Assembly: GCA_017427545.1 (NCBI GenBank)
Contig: JAFRSO010000038.1
Span: 1-44,271 of the forward strand
Source of the DNA: Selenomonadaceae bacterium
GTDB lineage: Bacteria; Bacillota; Negativicutes; Selenomonadales; Selenomonadaceae
Direction of reading: 5' to 3'
Length of the DNA stretch: 44,271 bases
The notes beneath the pieces were generated by a model that was given only the letters and a program-made list of their open reading frames with translations, ran no database searches and was not told the origin of the DNA. Positions 26,613-36,485 of the stretch are shown here, piece by piece. The position numbers and the translations under genes were made by a program. Position 1 is the first letter of the stretch, and every line of letters begins with the position of its first letter.

Positions 26613-26641
26613 TTGACAACAATACAATCAATTATCATAAT
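26613..26641 (+). promoter_or_regulatory. Promoter of the RTX-repeat gene
   Basis: Consensus -35 TTGACA (26613-26618), 17-bp spacer, -10 CATAAT (26636-26641). Unlike most promoters here it lacks the TG extension but has a perfect -35. Confidence 0.7.
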
Positions 26642-26681
26642 GTTTACGATGAGTAAAAAATTTTTATTGGGAGGTGGTTTT

Positions 26682-28358
26682 GTGAGTGTTATTACCAACT
26701 ACGAGGATAACAAAATTGTCAAAGGAACTTCAGACGCTGATAATATCTACAGTTCTGGTATTAAGGTTACGATAAGTGGCGACAACGGCAACGACACGAT
26801 AGAAAGTCACGGATCCGATGTAAAAATTAGTGCAGGCGCAGATAATGATTCTGTTTTGAACTATGGCAATTCAGTGACAATAAACACGGGTGTAGGTAAT
26901 GATTCTATTTACAATACTGTATTTGGTGGTAATTCGTCGATAAATGGCGATTCTGGCGATGATTCAATTAAAAATGAAGCTTCCACCGTCACAATCAGAG
27001 GTGGCGCAGGCGATGATTCAATTGAGAATGGATATGGCTATTATGGATTTAATTTTAATGGTATCAATTCGTCGATAAATGGTGATTCCGGAGATGATTA
27101 TATTTACAATCATTCTACCGGAGTTACAATAAACGGTGATACTGGTAACGATACTATTGACAATGGTTTAGATGCTGATAATTCGTCGATAAGCGGAGGC
27201 AATGGTTATGATTATATCCGCAACAGAGCTTCAAATGTTATTATGAGCGGCGGTAATGGCAATGATACAATCAAAGGCGAAGACGGCTTAAAGGTCACGA
27301 TAAACGGTGGCGTCGGAAATGATTATATTTACGTGTCCGGTGATAGTTCTTCGATAAGCGGTGATTCGGGCAAGGATTACATTAATAATTACGGTTCAGA
27401 AGTCACGATAAGCGGCGGAAAAGGTGACGATCGTATTTATAATTATTATGATACCTCGTATTATAATTCCACTGGGAAAAACATTTTATTTAAATACAAT
27501 TCAGGCGACGGGAATGACTATATTTACGGATTTATGAAAGATTCTACGCTGAGCATTGGCGGTGGCACCTATTCAACGATCAAAAGCTTAGATGATATAA
27601 TCGTTACTGTCGGAGACGGTAAAATTTCTCTGATTGGCGCGGCGAGATTGTCGAGAGTTAATATCAAGGGCACGAAAGCAACCTCGACAATTTTAACCGT
27701 CACGAACTCTACGAAATCGCCTGTAACGGTTGGCTCGGCTGTAAAAACTATCAATGCCTCGACGCGGACGACTGCCGTTAAAATCACGGGTAATGCTTTG
27801 GCAAATTCCATAATCGGCGGAGTGGGTGCTGATACGATAGCAGGCGGCAAAGGCAATGATAAAATTCTTGGCAACGCTGGCAACGATTCATTGAGTGGCG
27901 GTGACGGTGCGGATACGATTGACGGCAGTAGCGGCAACGATAAACTTTTTGGCGGGGCGGGTAATGACAGCTTGAGCGGCGGTGATGGTAAAGATACCTT
28001 GTCGGGTGGAGCAGGTCATGATAAATTGCTCGGTGGAGCAGGTAACGATTCACTTTCTGGCGGGGCAGGTAACGATTCATTTTGGGGCGGTGCGGGAAAT
28101 GATATGCTTTTCGGCGGTGACGGGGCGGATATTTTCTATTACACGACGGGCGACGGCAAGGATACAATTTCCGGCTTTGCAAACAATGATACGCTCAACC
28201 TTGACGGTCTCGAATTCACTTCCGCCTACAAAAATAACGCCGTCACGCTCACATTCGACAGCGGCTCAATCACGCTGAAAAATTTCACTGCCACGACTTT
28301 CCATATTGACAACGACACTTACAAAATCAGCGGCGGCAAGTTAGCTGCCAGCTCCTAG
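26682..28358 (+). CDS. RTX (hemolysin-type calcium-binding repeat) exoprotein
   Basis: About 558 residues. Residues 1-270 hold degenerate repeats of about 25-30 residues (SSINGDSGDDSI, VTINGDTGNDTIDN). A beta-rich middle follows (VKTINASTRTTAVKIT). Residues about 380-485 hold some eleven canonical nonapeptides (GGAGNDSLSGGDGKDTLSGG), which bind Ca2+ outside the cell. The C-terminus (FANNDTLNLDGLEF) resembles the end of type I secretion substrates; there is no N-terminal signal. I choose GTG 26682 because GGGAGGTG lies five bases upstream; the ATGs further up have none. The first half is more AT-rich than its neighbours. No ABC/MFP secretion genes are in the window. The last codons and the stop come from a heptamer array. 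Confidence 0.88.
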   Translation: MSVITNYEDNKIVKGTSDADNIYSSGIKVTISGDNGNDTIESHGSDVKISAGADNDSVLNYGNSVTINTGVGNDSIYNTVFGGNSSINGDSGDDSIKNEASTVTIRGGAGDDSIENGYGYYGFNFNGINSSINGDSGDDYIYNHSTGVTINGDTGNDTIDNGLDADNSSISGGNGYDYIRNRASNVIMSGGNGNDTIKGEDGLKVTINGGVGNDYIYVSGDSSSISGDSGKDYINNYGSEVTISGGKGDDRIYNYYDTSYYNSTGKNILFKYNSGDGNDYIYGFMKDSTLSIGGGTYSTIKSLDDIIVTVGDGKISLIGAARLSRVNIKGTKATSTILTVTNSTKSPVTVGSAVKTINASTRTTAVKITGNALANSIIGGVGADTIAGGKGNDKILGNAGNDSLSGGDGADTIDGSSGNDKLFGGAGNDSLSGGDGKDTLSGGAGHDKLLGGAGNDSLSGGAGNDSFWGGAGNDMLFGGDGADIFYYTTGDGKDTISGFANNDTLNLDGLEFTSAYKNNAVTLTFDSGSITLKNFTATTFHIDNDTYKISGGKLAASS

Positions 28359-28381
28359 CTGTTAGCTCCTAATTCCCAGTT
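28340..28381. repeat. Heptamer array overlapping the RTX gene end, unit GTTAGCT
   Basis: Units GTTAGCT, GCCAGCT, CCTAGCT, GTTAGCT, CCTAATT, CCCAGTT. The first 19 bases encode the last residues and the TAG stop (28356-28358) of the RTX protein, so the array has entered or replaced the gene's 3' end. Confidence 0.92.
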
Positions 28382-28427
28382 CTATAATTTCGGTCGCCGA
28401 TAAAAGAAAAAATTTTTAGAAAATATC

Positions 28428-28455
28428 TTGCAAACTGCGCTTGAAATGATATAAT
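28428..28455 (+). promoter_or_regulatory. eno promoter
   Basis: -35 TTGCAA (28428-28433), 16-bp spacer, -10 TATAAT (28450-28455) with TGA in front. Confidence 0.8.
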
Positions 28456-28476
28456 TCGGCACAGAGGTATTTTTAA

Positions 28477-29841
<1,365 letters not shown>

Positions 29842-29871
29842 TTCTTCGACAACTTAACAATCGACCTTATC

Positions 29872-29908
29872 AAAGGCACCGCTTCAAAATCGAGGCGGTG
29901 CCTTTTTT
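29872..29908 (+). terminator. eno terminator
   Basis: Perfect stem AAAGGCACCGC (29872-29882) / GCGGTGCC-TTT (29895-29905), T-run to 29908. Confidence 0.92.
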
Positions 29909-29918
29909 GTTGAACTTA

Positions 29919-29927
29919 TGTTATAAT
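29919..29927 (+). promoter_or_regulatory. Extended -10 promoter before the coiled-coil/RM genes
   Basis: TGTTATAAT with the TG at 29919-29920 and TATAAT at 29922-29927. No good -35 is present because the upstream position is in the eno terminator; an extended -10 can suffice. Confidence 0.6.
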
Positions 29928-29956
29928 TATCGAAAAATTGAAAGGTGGCGTTTGAA

Positions 29957-30301
29957 ATGACTGACCAGGAAAAAATTAATGCGAGCGTTGATAATCGTTT
30001 AAGCAATCTTGAAACGAAATTTGAATTGTTCATGCAGGAATCTCAACAGCAGCGCGAAGACATACGGCGTTTGCAGGAGAGGCAAGACGCCATTCAAGCC
30101 AAGCATAATGCCGAAATGAAATCCATGCAGGAAAAGCAAGATGCCAAAATGCACGAAATGAATCAAAGATTTTATGAAAAAGTCGACGCCAACGCCAAAG
30201 AATTTACCAATCAATTACACAGCAATTTTGTTCAGACGATGATAGGAGTCGGGGCGATTATGGCGGCAATCGGCGGTTTGATTATTGCGACTTTAAAATG
30301 A
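29957..30301 (+). CDS. Small coiled-coil protein with C-terminal membrane anchor
   Basis: 114 residues. Residues about 15-85 form a Gln/Glu/Lys-rich coiled coil with an internal repeat (RQDAIQAKHNAEMKSMQEKQ then DAKMHEMNQ). A single membrane helix ends the protein (TMIGVGAIMAAIGGLIIATL). It is tail-anchored with the coil in the cytoplasm, by inference. The ATG at 29957 has AAAGGTGG eight bases upstream. It runs almost into the restriction-modification gene (TTG 30317) and is likely in the same operon, so a role with that enzyme is possible. I recognise no named family. Confidence 0.8.
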   Translation: MTDQEKINASVDNRLSNLETKFELFMQESQQQREDIRRLQERQDAIQAKHNAEMKSMQEKQDAKMHEMNQRFYEKVDANAKEFTNQLHSNFVQTMIGVGAIMAAIGGLIIATLK

Positions 30302-30316
30302 TTGGGGGGAAAAATT

Positions 30317-33300
30317 TTGCTGAATGAAAATAATTTTTCAAATGCGCTTGAGGTCATGAACTTCACACGGCGCGGCAATCGCTATGAAAAAATTTTTGCT
30401 GAAGGTGTCGTGATGAAAGCCGACCTCGCCGCTAAAAAACTTTCCTATCCCGCCCAAATTCAAAATCGCGAACGAAATAATTTTTTCGATGCGGCTCACA
30501 AAGAAAATCTCGTTGTATTTGAGTGCGTCAATCGTTTGCTTGATAAGGGTTATAAGCCCGAAGATATTTGCCTGGAAAAAAATTGGCAACTCGGTCATTC
30601 TCAAAAGAGCGGCCGCGCGGATATTTGCGTTTCTGTCAACGGCAGGACGCTTTTTATTATTGAGTGCAAAACTGCCGGCGCGGAATATAAACACGAACTT
30701 TCCAACATGCTTGCCGACGGCGGGCAATTATTTTCTTACTGGCAGCAGGAGCAAAGTTGTCAATGGATCATACTTTACGCCTCGGATTTTGACGGCGACA
30801 AGATAACATTTTCTGCGGCAAGTGTTCCCTGTGCCGAAAAATTTTATCGCGACGCTCACACAGTCGAAGAATGCTTCAAGATTTGGAATGAACGTTACGA
30901 GAAAAAATTTTTGGGCGACGTTATCTTTCACGACGAGACCGTTGCTTATAAAATCGGCGTCAAACCTCTGCGCAAACGCGATCTTAAAGACTTCAACGAA
31001 AATGAAAGCGTCGTCAACAAGTTTGAAGAAATTCTCCGCCACAACAACGTTTCGGATAAGGAAAACGCTTTCAATCGCCTGACTGCGCTTTTTATCGCCA
31101 AGCTCGTCGACGAAAGTCACACGCCCGATGATGAAGAAGTTTCTTTCCAGTTCAAAGACGGCTCCGACACTCACGAAACTTTTCAAGACCGCCTCCAAAA
31201 ACTTTACGCTGACGGCATGAAAAAATTCATGGGCGAGGATATTTTTTATCTGCCGGAAGATTATCCCGATAAGGTTTTCAAAAATTTCTCGGACGAAGAA
31301 AATCACGACAATCAGATTAAAGATTTGCGCGAGAATTTCCGCAAGCTCAAATTTTATACGAACAATGCCTTTGCCTTCGTCGAAGTGCAGAATGATAAAC
31401 TTTTCTACCTCAACGCAAAAATTCTGCGTGAAGTGACGGACATGTTGCGGGATTATCGGATTATTGGTTCGGAGGATTTGCAGACGCTAGGTGACCTTTT
31501 TGAACAACTGCTGGATAAGGGTTTCAAGCAGGACGAGGGGCAATTTTTCACGCCGACGCCCATTGCTCAATTCATTTGGGACAGCTTGCCGCTCGACAAA
31601 ATTATTTCCGAAGAGCCGCCGAAAATTATCGATTACGCTTGCGGCGCGGGACATTTTTTAACGGAAGGTTTCAAGGCTATAAAAGATTTTTTTGCTCAAA
31701 AGAATTTGACGCTGCCTGTTCTTTGGGAACATGATAAACTTTTCGGCGTGGAAAAAGATTATCGCCTGGCACGCGTCTCGAAAATTTCTCTGTTCATGCA
31801 CGGTGCCAACGAGGGTAAAATTAAATTCGGCGACGGGCTGGAAAATTATCCCGACGAAAATATTTCGCCCGCCACGTTTGATATTTTAGTCGCCAATCCG
31901 CCCTACTCCGTCAAAGGTTTCAAGCTGCATTTGAAGTTGGACAACGAATTGGAAGTTTTCGACAAAATTTCTAATGACGGTTCCGAAATTGAAACACTCT
32001 TCGCCGAAAGAATCAGTCAACTTGTCAAGCCAAAAGGTTTTGCCGCAGTCATCTTGCCAAGTTCGATTCTCAGCAAGGAAAGCAAAAGTTTTATTGCCGC
32101 GCGTGAGTCTCTGCTGAAAAATTTTTATATCCGTGCAATCGTCAATCTCGAAGGGAAAACTTTTGGTGCGACGAGTACCAACACGATTGTTTTATTTCTT
32201 GAACGCTTTGATGAGCCGCCGCGATTCACTGCCGACTATGAAGACGTTGCCCAAACCATTTTGGAAGGCAGGCCGCTCGGTCGTAAATTCAGCCGTGATA
32301 TTTTTGACGGCTACTTGAATAAAATCGGTGTCCGCGCTGAAAACTTCAAGCCTGTCGAATCTGACCGCGAGAAAATTATTTACTTCGGGCTGACTTATCG
32401 GCAAATGACTTTGATTATTACCGCCCCGAAAGATAACAAAGATCAGGAAAAATTTTTGGGCTACGGCTGGAGCAATGCCAAAGGTCGTGAAGGCATCGTT
32501 CATAAGAAACGCGGCGGGCTTCTCTATGACGACAAAAACCGCTTCGCCCAAAATACTCTTGCCGCTGTGATTCGTGCCGCCTGTCGCGGTGAACAAATTC
32601 ATATTCCCGCACTCGAAAAATATTATCACTACTCGACCCTTGCCGATATGATCGATTTTGACGCCGCCAAATTCACAAAAAAAATTTCGCTCGGCAACTC
32701 CGCCTATGCTCCCGTCGAATACAGCGGCAAGTTTCCAATCGTCAAACTCGGTGACCTTGCGCCTTTCGTTACTGAACGTACAACACTCGACCAAATTCAA
32801 ATTACCGACTTCGTTACGACCGACAACATGCTCAAGGATAAGCGCGGCATTAAAATTTATGAGGGCGTGCCACAAATTTCCGGCGTCGTGAAATTTTCTA
32901 AAGGCGACGTGCTCATTTCAAATATCCGTCCATATCTAAAAAAAATTTGGCTTGCCGACCGTGCAGGGGGTTGCTCACCTGATGTTCTCGTTTTCAGAAG
33001 TCGCGATGAAAATATTTTGCTTGCCGAATATCTCTTTGAAGTCTTACGCGAAGATGAATTTTTCGCATTTGCAATGTCGACTGTCACGGGAATCAAAATG
33101 CCTCGCGGCGATAAAGATAAGATTAAATCTTACAACTTCCCGCTCCCGCCACTCGACGTGCAGAAAAAAATCGTCGAAGAGTTTGCTGCCCTCGACGCAA
33201 AAATTCTTTCGGCTCAAGAGATGATAACCGGCCTTGACGCTGACATCAAAGCCAAATTCAATGAGCTGTTCGTAAATAAAAATTTCCCTCAAAAAGAATG

Positions 33301-33781
33301 GTCTGAAGTTTTAACAATTCAAAATGGTCGCGATTATAAAGCTGTGCAAAATCCTGAAGGAAAATATCCTGTTTACGGTAGCGGTGGAATTATGGATTAT
33401 GCTAACGAATATATTTGCCCTGAAAATTCGGTAGTTATTGGACGAAAAGGAACAATAAACAAACCTCTGTTCGTTAAAGAAAAATTTTGGAATATTGACA
33501 CTGCTTTTGGACTTATCGCTGATGAAAAAATTTTATCGGCAACATATCTGTTTTATTTTTGTTTAGCTTTTGACTTTGAGAAATTAAACAAACAACTAAC
33601 TCTTCCAAGTTTGACTAAAAAAGATTTGCAAAAAATATTGATGCCTCTCCCGCCGCTTGAATTGCAGAAAAAATTTGCGGCGTATGTGGAAAATTGCGAG
33701 GCGTTGAAAAGTTCGGCGCGCGCCAATCGAGAAAAATTAATCCTTGAGCGTGAAGAGCTGGTTACAAAATATTTTCGCTGA
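30317..33781 (+). CDS. Single-chain restriction-modification-specificity enzyme (type IIG-like)
   Basis: 1154 residues from TTG 30317, which has GGGGGGA about six bases upstream. Domains in order: an HsdR-N-like PD-(D/E)xK nuclease at about 60-190 (GRADICVSVN, FIIECKTA with D102, E116, K118); a helical linker; an N6-adenine methylase at about 385-700 (TLGDLFEQLLDKGF, QFFTPTPIAQF, motif I YACGAGHF, motif IV VANPPYS); then two HsdS-type target recognition domains at about 805-960 and 988-1130, each ending in a PLPPLxxQKK helix. No helicase is present. One chain can therefore methylate and cut at a bipartite site. The second recognition domain is AT-richer than the rest. Confidence 0.9.
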   Translation: MLNENNFSNALEVMNFTRRGNRYEKIFAEGVVMKADLAAKKLSYPAQIQNRERNNFFDAAHKENLVVFECVNRLLDKGYKPEDICLEKNWQLGHSQKSGRADICVSVNGRTLFIIECKTAGAEYKHELSNMLADGGQLFSYWQQEQSCQWIILYASDFDGDKITFSAASVPCAEKFYRDAHTVEECFKIWNERYEKKFLGDVIFHDETVAYKIGVKPLRKRDLKDFNENESVVNKFEEILRHNNVSDKENAFNRLTALFIAKLVDESHTPDDEEVSFQFKDGSDTHETFQDRLQKLYADGMKKFMGEDIFYLPEDYPDKVFKNFSDEENHDNQIKDLRENFRKLKFYTNNAFAFVEVQNDKLFYLNAKILREVTDMLRDYRIIGSEDLQTLGDLFEQLLDKGFKQDEGQFFTPTPIAQFIWDSLPLDKIISEEPPKIIDYACGAGHFLTEGFKAIKDFFAQKNLTLPVLWEHDKLFGVEKDYRLARVSKISLFMHGANEGKIKFGDGLENYPDENISPATFDILVANPPYSVKGFKLHLKLDNELEVFDKISNDGSEIETLFAERISQLVKPKGFAAVILPSSILSKESKSFIAARESLLKNFYIRAIVNLEGKTFGATSTNTIVLFLERFDEPPRFTADYEDVAQTILEGRPLGRKFSRDIFDGYLNKIGVRAENFKPVESDREKIIYFGLTYRQMTLIITAPKDNKDQEKFLGYGWSNAKGREGIVHKKRGGLLYDDKNRFAQNTLAAVIRAACRGEQIHIPALEKYYHYSTLADMIDFDAAKFTKKISLGNSAYAPVEYSGKFPIVKLGDLAPFVTERTTLDQIQITDFVTTDNMLKDKRGIKIYEGVPQISGVVKFSKGDVLISNIRPYLKKIWLADRAGGCSPDVLVFRSRDENILLAEYLFEVLREDEFFAFAMSTVTGIKMPRGDKDKIKSYNFPLPPLDVQKKIVEEFAALDAKILSAQEMITGLDADIKAKFNELFVNKNFPQKEWSEVLTIQNGRDYKAVQNPEGKYPVYGSGGIMDYANEYICPENSVVIGRKGTINKPLFVKEKFWNIDTAFGLIADEKILSATYLFYFCLAFDFEKLNKQLTLPSLTKKDLQKILMPLPPLELQKKFAAYVENCEALKSSARANREKLILEREELVTKYFR

Positions 33782-33786
33782 CATGT

Positions 33787-33823
33787 AAAAAGGCACTGCC
33801 CCGATTTGAGACAATGCCTTTTT
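33787..33823. terminator. Bidirectional terminator, RM gene / carD
   Basis: Perfect 9-bp outer stem AAAAAGGCA (33787-33795) / TGCCTTTTT (33815-33823); works in both directions between convergent genes. Confidence 0.88.
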
Positions 33824-33835
33824 GATTGCTTAAAT

Positions 33836-34330
33836 TTATTCCGCCGATTGCGGAGGAACGTCAATCAGCTCGTCAACCCACGCTGTAATTTCTTCGGGCG
33901 TCTTGTTGCAGACATAGACAAGTTCGCTGATTAAGATTTGCCGCGAAAGATCAAGCAGTCGACGTTCACCGGAGGAAACTTTTTTCTTGCTGTTTTGCCG
34001 AGACAAATTCCTGGCAATCGCCGCCGCATCAAAAATATTTCCCGTCTTGAGCCGCTCCAAATTCGTGTTAAACCTTTTGTTCCAACTGCCCAACATCGGA
34101 TCAGTTTCGGCCTTGAGGATTTCAACGACCTTTTCAAGCTGGTCACGCGTGATAAGTTCGCGCAGGCCGATATCCTCGATTTTGTCGACCGGCAGCATAA
34201 GTTTCATGTCGCCCATCGGAAGCCGGAAAATATAATAGGAGTTGACGACGCCGCCAACTTCATTTTCCTCAATGCCGGTAATTTCGCCGGCACCGTGCAT
34301 AGGGTAAACAATTTTGTCGCCGATATTCAA
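33836..34330 (-). CDS. carD: CarD-family transcriptional regulator
   Basis: 164 residues. The N-terminal RNA polymerase-interacting Tudor-like domain reads IGDKIVYPMHGAGEITGIEE and YYIFRLPMGDMKLMLPVDKI. The C-terminal helical domain (about 75-160, GSWNKRFNTNLERLKTG, SSGERRLLDLSRQIL) contacts promoter DNA. CarD proteins stabilise the open complex at promoters that open slowly, including rRNA promoters. The start is TTG 34330, with GGGAGGTGG six bases upstream. It is convergent to the RM gene and sits upstream of the small-RNA gene at 34436 on the other strand. Confidence 0.93.
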   Translation of the reverse strand: MNIGDKIVYPMHGAGEITGIEENEVGGVVNSYYIFRLPMGDMKLMLPVDKIEDIGLRELITRDQLEKVVEILKAETDPMLGSWNKRFNTNLERLKTGNIFDAAAIARNLSRQNSKKKVSSGERRLLDLSRQILISELVYVCNKTPEEITAWVDELIDVPPQSAE

Positions 34331-34400
34331 CTTATGCCACCTCCCGGTGAAATTTTGTACATTGTATCAAACGCGACGCGCAATGTAAAGAAATTGACGC

Positions 34401-34429
34401 TTGAAAAAATTTTGTGGCTGTGATATTAT
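34401..34429 (+). promoter_or_regulatory. Promoter of the orphan antitoxin-like RNA
   Basis: -35 TTGAAA (34401-34406), 17-bp spacer, -10 TATTAT (34424-34429) with TGA in front. Transcription would start near 34436. Confidence 0.72.
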
Positions 34430-34435
34430 GCGCAA

Positions 34436-34537
34436 AGTCACTTAGAAAAATTCAGTGGCAGTCGATGCTGGAATGTCGACTCCCCTCTAAATACGAGTTG
34501 TTTTGAAGAAGGTCGCGTCCGCTGATGCGGCTTTTTT
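34436..34537 (+). ncRNA. Orphan copy of antitoxin-like small RNA (~100 nt)
   Basis: A complete small-RNA gene: promoter at 34401-34429, no open frame, and a terminator CCGC-TGAT-GCGG followed by T6 (34519-34537). It is homologous to the minus-strand repeats at 36594-36753: shared blocks include TGGCAGTCG, TCGAC, CCTCT and TTTGAAGAAGGTCGCGTCCG. The loop GACTCCCCTCT could pair with the AGAGGGGG ribosome binding site of the 25-residue peptide at 36486. The opposite strand here has no peptide gene, only a relic of its leader. The RNA may act in trans or be a leftover. Confidence 0.65.
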
Positions 34538-34600
34538 CGCACCTGTGAGAGAAAGCCGATTCACCGACAGACAATCAAATTATCACACGTTCATAAATTT
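34538..34600 (-). pseudogene. Relic of a type I toxin leader, toxin frame deleted
   Basis: On the minus strand this reads CTGTCGGTGAATCGGC, TTTCTCTC, then GGTGCGAAAAAAGCCGC. The same order, TGTCGGC-TCTCTC then GGCACGAAAAAAGCCGC, flanks the 25-residue peptide gene at 36486, where about 90 bases with the ribosome binding site and coding frame lie between. Here that part is missing. A TGTGATAAT extended -10 (minus strand, about 34579-34587) may be the old toxin promoter. Confidence 0.5.
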
Positions 34601-34601
34601 T

Positions 34602-36380
34602 TTAAGCGAATGATTGTGCGTCGAAAAATTTTCGTAATGATTCGGCGGCGGCACGCGTCATTTTCGGCACGGCGGAAAGTTCTTCGACCGTAGCCGATTT
34701 AATTTTGTCTATTGAGCCGAATTTTTTAAACAGCTCCGTCCGACGCTTAACGCCAATGCCCGCCACGTTGTCGAGTTCGGATTTTAAGTTGCGTACCCGC
34801 CGAAGTTTTCTGTGGTAAGTGATTGCGAAGCGGTGAGCCTCGTCGCGGATACGTTGCATGAGTTTCAGGGCTTGACTGTCGCGGGGCAATTCGACGGGAA
34901 TTGAGGAGCCTTCAACGAAAATCAATTCAAATTGTTTTGCCAAGCCGACGACGGGCACTTGATGACCTGCGCCGCGAATGATTTCAAGCGCAGAACTCAA
35001 CTGCCCCAATCCGCCGTCAATTACGATTAAATCCGGCAGATTATCAGTCGAACTGTAGCGGCGACTCGTGACTTCGCGCATTGAAAGAAAATCATCGGGT
35101 TTGCCTTCCGTCGAATGAATTTTAAATCGGCGATAACTTTTTTTATCGGGCAGACCGTCCTCGAAGACGACCATTGACGCAACGGTTTCTGCGCCTTGAA
35201 TGTGCGATATGTCGAAGCACTCCATGCGTCGCGGCAGTTTCGGAAGGTTCAAGAAATTTTTCAACTCCTCGACCGCCCCGATTGTTTGAGCGTTTTGAAG
35301 TTGTCGACGCGCTGATTCTTCCGCCAAAAATTTTTCAGCATTTTGATTCGCCATTTCGACCAGCGAACGTTTGACGCCGCGTTTAGGTTCGATTAATTTC
35401 ACGCCGAGCCACTTGCCCAAAATTTTTGAATCGTCTTCGGATAACGTGACGGGCAATAAAATTTCCGCCGCCGAGATTTGTGCCTGCGAATAATATTGCT
35501 TGATAAATTCCGTGACGATTTGCGCGGCAATTTCGTCGTCAGTGCCGTTGAGTAGAAAACTTTCACGCCCCGTAACTTTACCCTCGCGAATGAAAAAAAT
35601 CTGCGCACAAGTTTCACCATCCAGCCGCGCCAATCCGATAGCATCAGCGTCGCCCATGTCGGTGACGATTTTTTGTTTTTCAGTGACTTTGCGAATCGCC
35701 GCCAAAATATCCCTTAAACGTGCCGCCTGCTCGAAGTTCAAAGCCTCCGCCGCCTCATTCATTTGCGCGGAAAGTTCGCGTTCGATTTGAGCAGTTCGAC
35801 CTTCCAAAAATTTTTCGGCGGACTTGACAAATGACATATAATCTTCACGGGAAATTTTCTTTGCACAGGGCGCAAGGCAACGTTTGATGTGAAACTCAAG
35901 ACAGGGACGCTTTGCAAAAGTCTTGCATGTGCGGAGCGGGAAAATTTTTCTGAGCAGGGCAAGAGTTTCCTTGACGGCAAGCCCATTCGTGTAAGGGCCG
36001 AAATATCGCGAGCCGTCATGAATCACACGCTGCGTCAAAATGATTCGCGGAAAATCTTCGGCGGTGATTCGCAAGTAAGGATAGCTCTTGTCGTCCTTGA
36101 GGCTGATATTGTAGCGCGGGCGATATTTTTTAATCAAATTGCATTCGAGAATCAAAGCTTCAACTTCGCCGGCCGTAATAATCGTTTCAAAGTCGGCGAT
36201 TTTTGCAACCATAGCTTTAACCTTCGCGCCATGATTTTTGCCCGATTGAAAATATTGGCGGACGCGATTTTTCAGCACGCGAGCCTTGCCGACGTAAATA
36301 ATTTTGTCGCGAGCGTCCTTCATGAGGTAAACGCCCGGCGCGTCAGGTAATGTTTTAAGTTTTTCGTGGAGAATATCCAT
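34602..36380 (-). CDS. uvrC: UvrABC excinuclease subunit C
   Basis: 592 residues. UvrC makes both incisions in nucleotide excision repair. The N-terminal GIY-YIG nuclease (1-95) has PGVYLMKD (16-18), IIYVGKA (29-31), R39 and E79 in ILECNLIKKYRPRYN. A CxxxxxxxxCxxxxC cluster (TCKTFAKRPCLEFHIKRCLAPC) lies at about 150-172. A UVR helix follows (about 205-240), then the RNase H-like 5' nuclease (MECFDISHIQGAETVAS, DLIVIDGGLGQL) and two C-terminal HhH motifs (NVAGIGVKRRTELFKKFGS). ATG 36380 has AAAGG about 10 bases upstream. Both flanks carry copies of the toxin-antitoxin-like locus. Confidence 0.98.
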   Translation of the reverse strand: MDILHEKLKTLPDAPGVYLMKDARDKIIYVGKARVLKNRVRQYFQSGKNHGAKVKAMVAKIADFETIITAGEVEALILECNLIKKYRPRYNISLKDDKSYPYLRITAEDFPRIILTQRVIHDGSRYFGPYTNGLAVKETLALLRKIFPLRTCKTFAKRPCLEFHIKRCLAPCAKKISREDYMSFVKSAEKFLEGRTAQIERELSAQMNEAAEALNFEQAARLRDILAAIRKVTEKQKIVTDMGDADAIGLARLDGETCAQIFFIREGKVTGRESFLLNGTDDEIAAQIVTEFIKQYYSQAQISAAEILLPVTLSEDDSKILGKWLGVKLIEPKRGVKRSLVEMANQNAEKFLAEESARRQLQNAQTIGAVEELKNFLNLPKLPRRMECFDISHIQGAETVASMVVFEDGLPDKKSYRRFKIHSTEGKPDDFLSMREVTSRRYSSTDNLPDLIVIDGGLGQLSSALEIIRGAGHQVPVVGLAKQFELIFVEGSSIPVELPRDSQALKLMQRIRDEAHRFAITYHRKLRRVRNLKSELDNVAGIGVKRRTELFKKFGSIDKIKSATVEELSAVPKMTRAAAESLRKFFDAQSFA

Positions 36381-36405
36381 TGCAAAACCTTTCTGAAATT
36401 ATCCC

Positions 36406-36434
36406 TTGAAAATTTTATAATGATATGATATATT
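36406..36434 (+). promoter_or_regulatory. Promoter of the 25-residue peptide gene
   Basis: -35 TTGAAA (36406-36411), 17-bp spacer, -10 TATATT (36429-36434) with TGA in front. A second TATAAT lies at 36416-36421. Confidence 0.7.
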
Positions 36435-36485
36435 CGACGCGGCAGTTCGGTGTGTCGGCTCTCTCGCAAGAGAGGGGGTGATGTC

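Noticed and set aside
30338..33864. Several minus-strand frames opposite the RM gene
   Set aside because: They are shadows; nuclease, methylase and recognition motifs all read on the plus strand.
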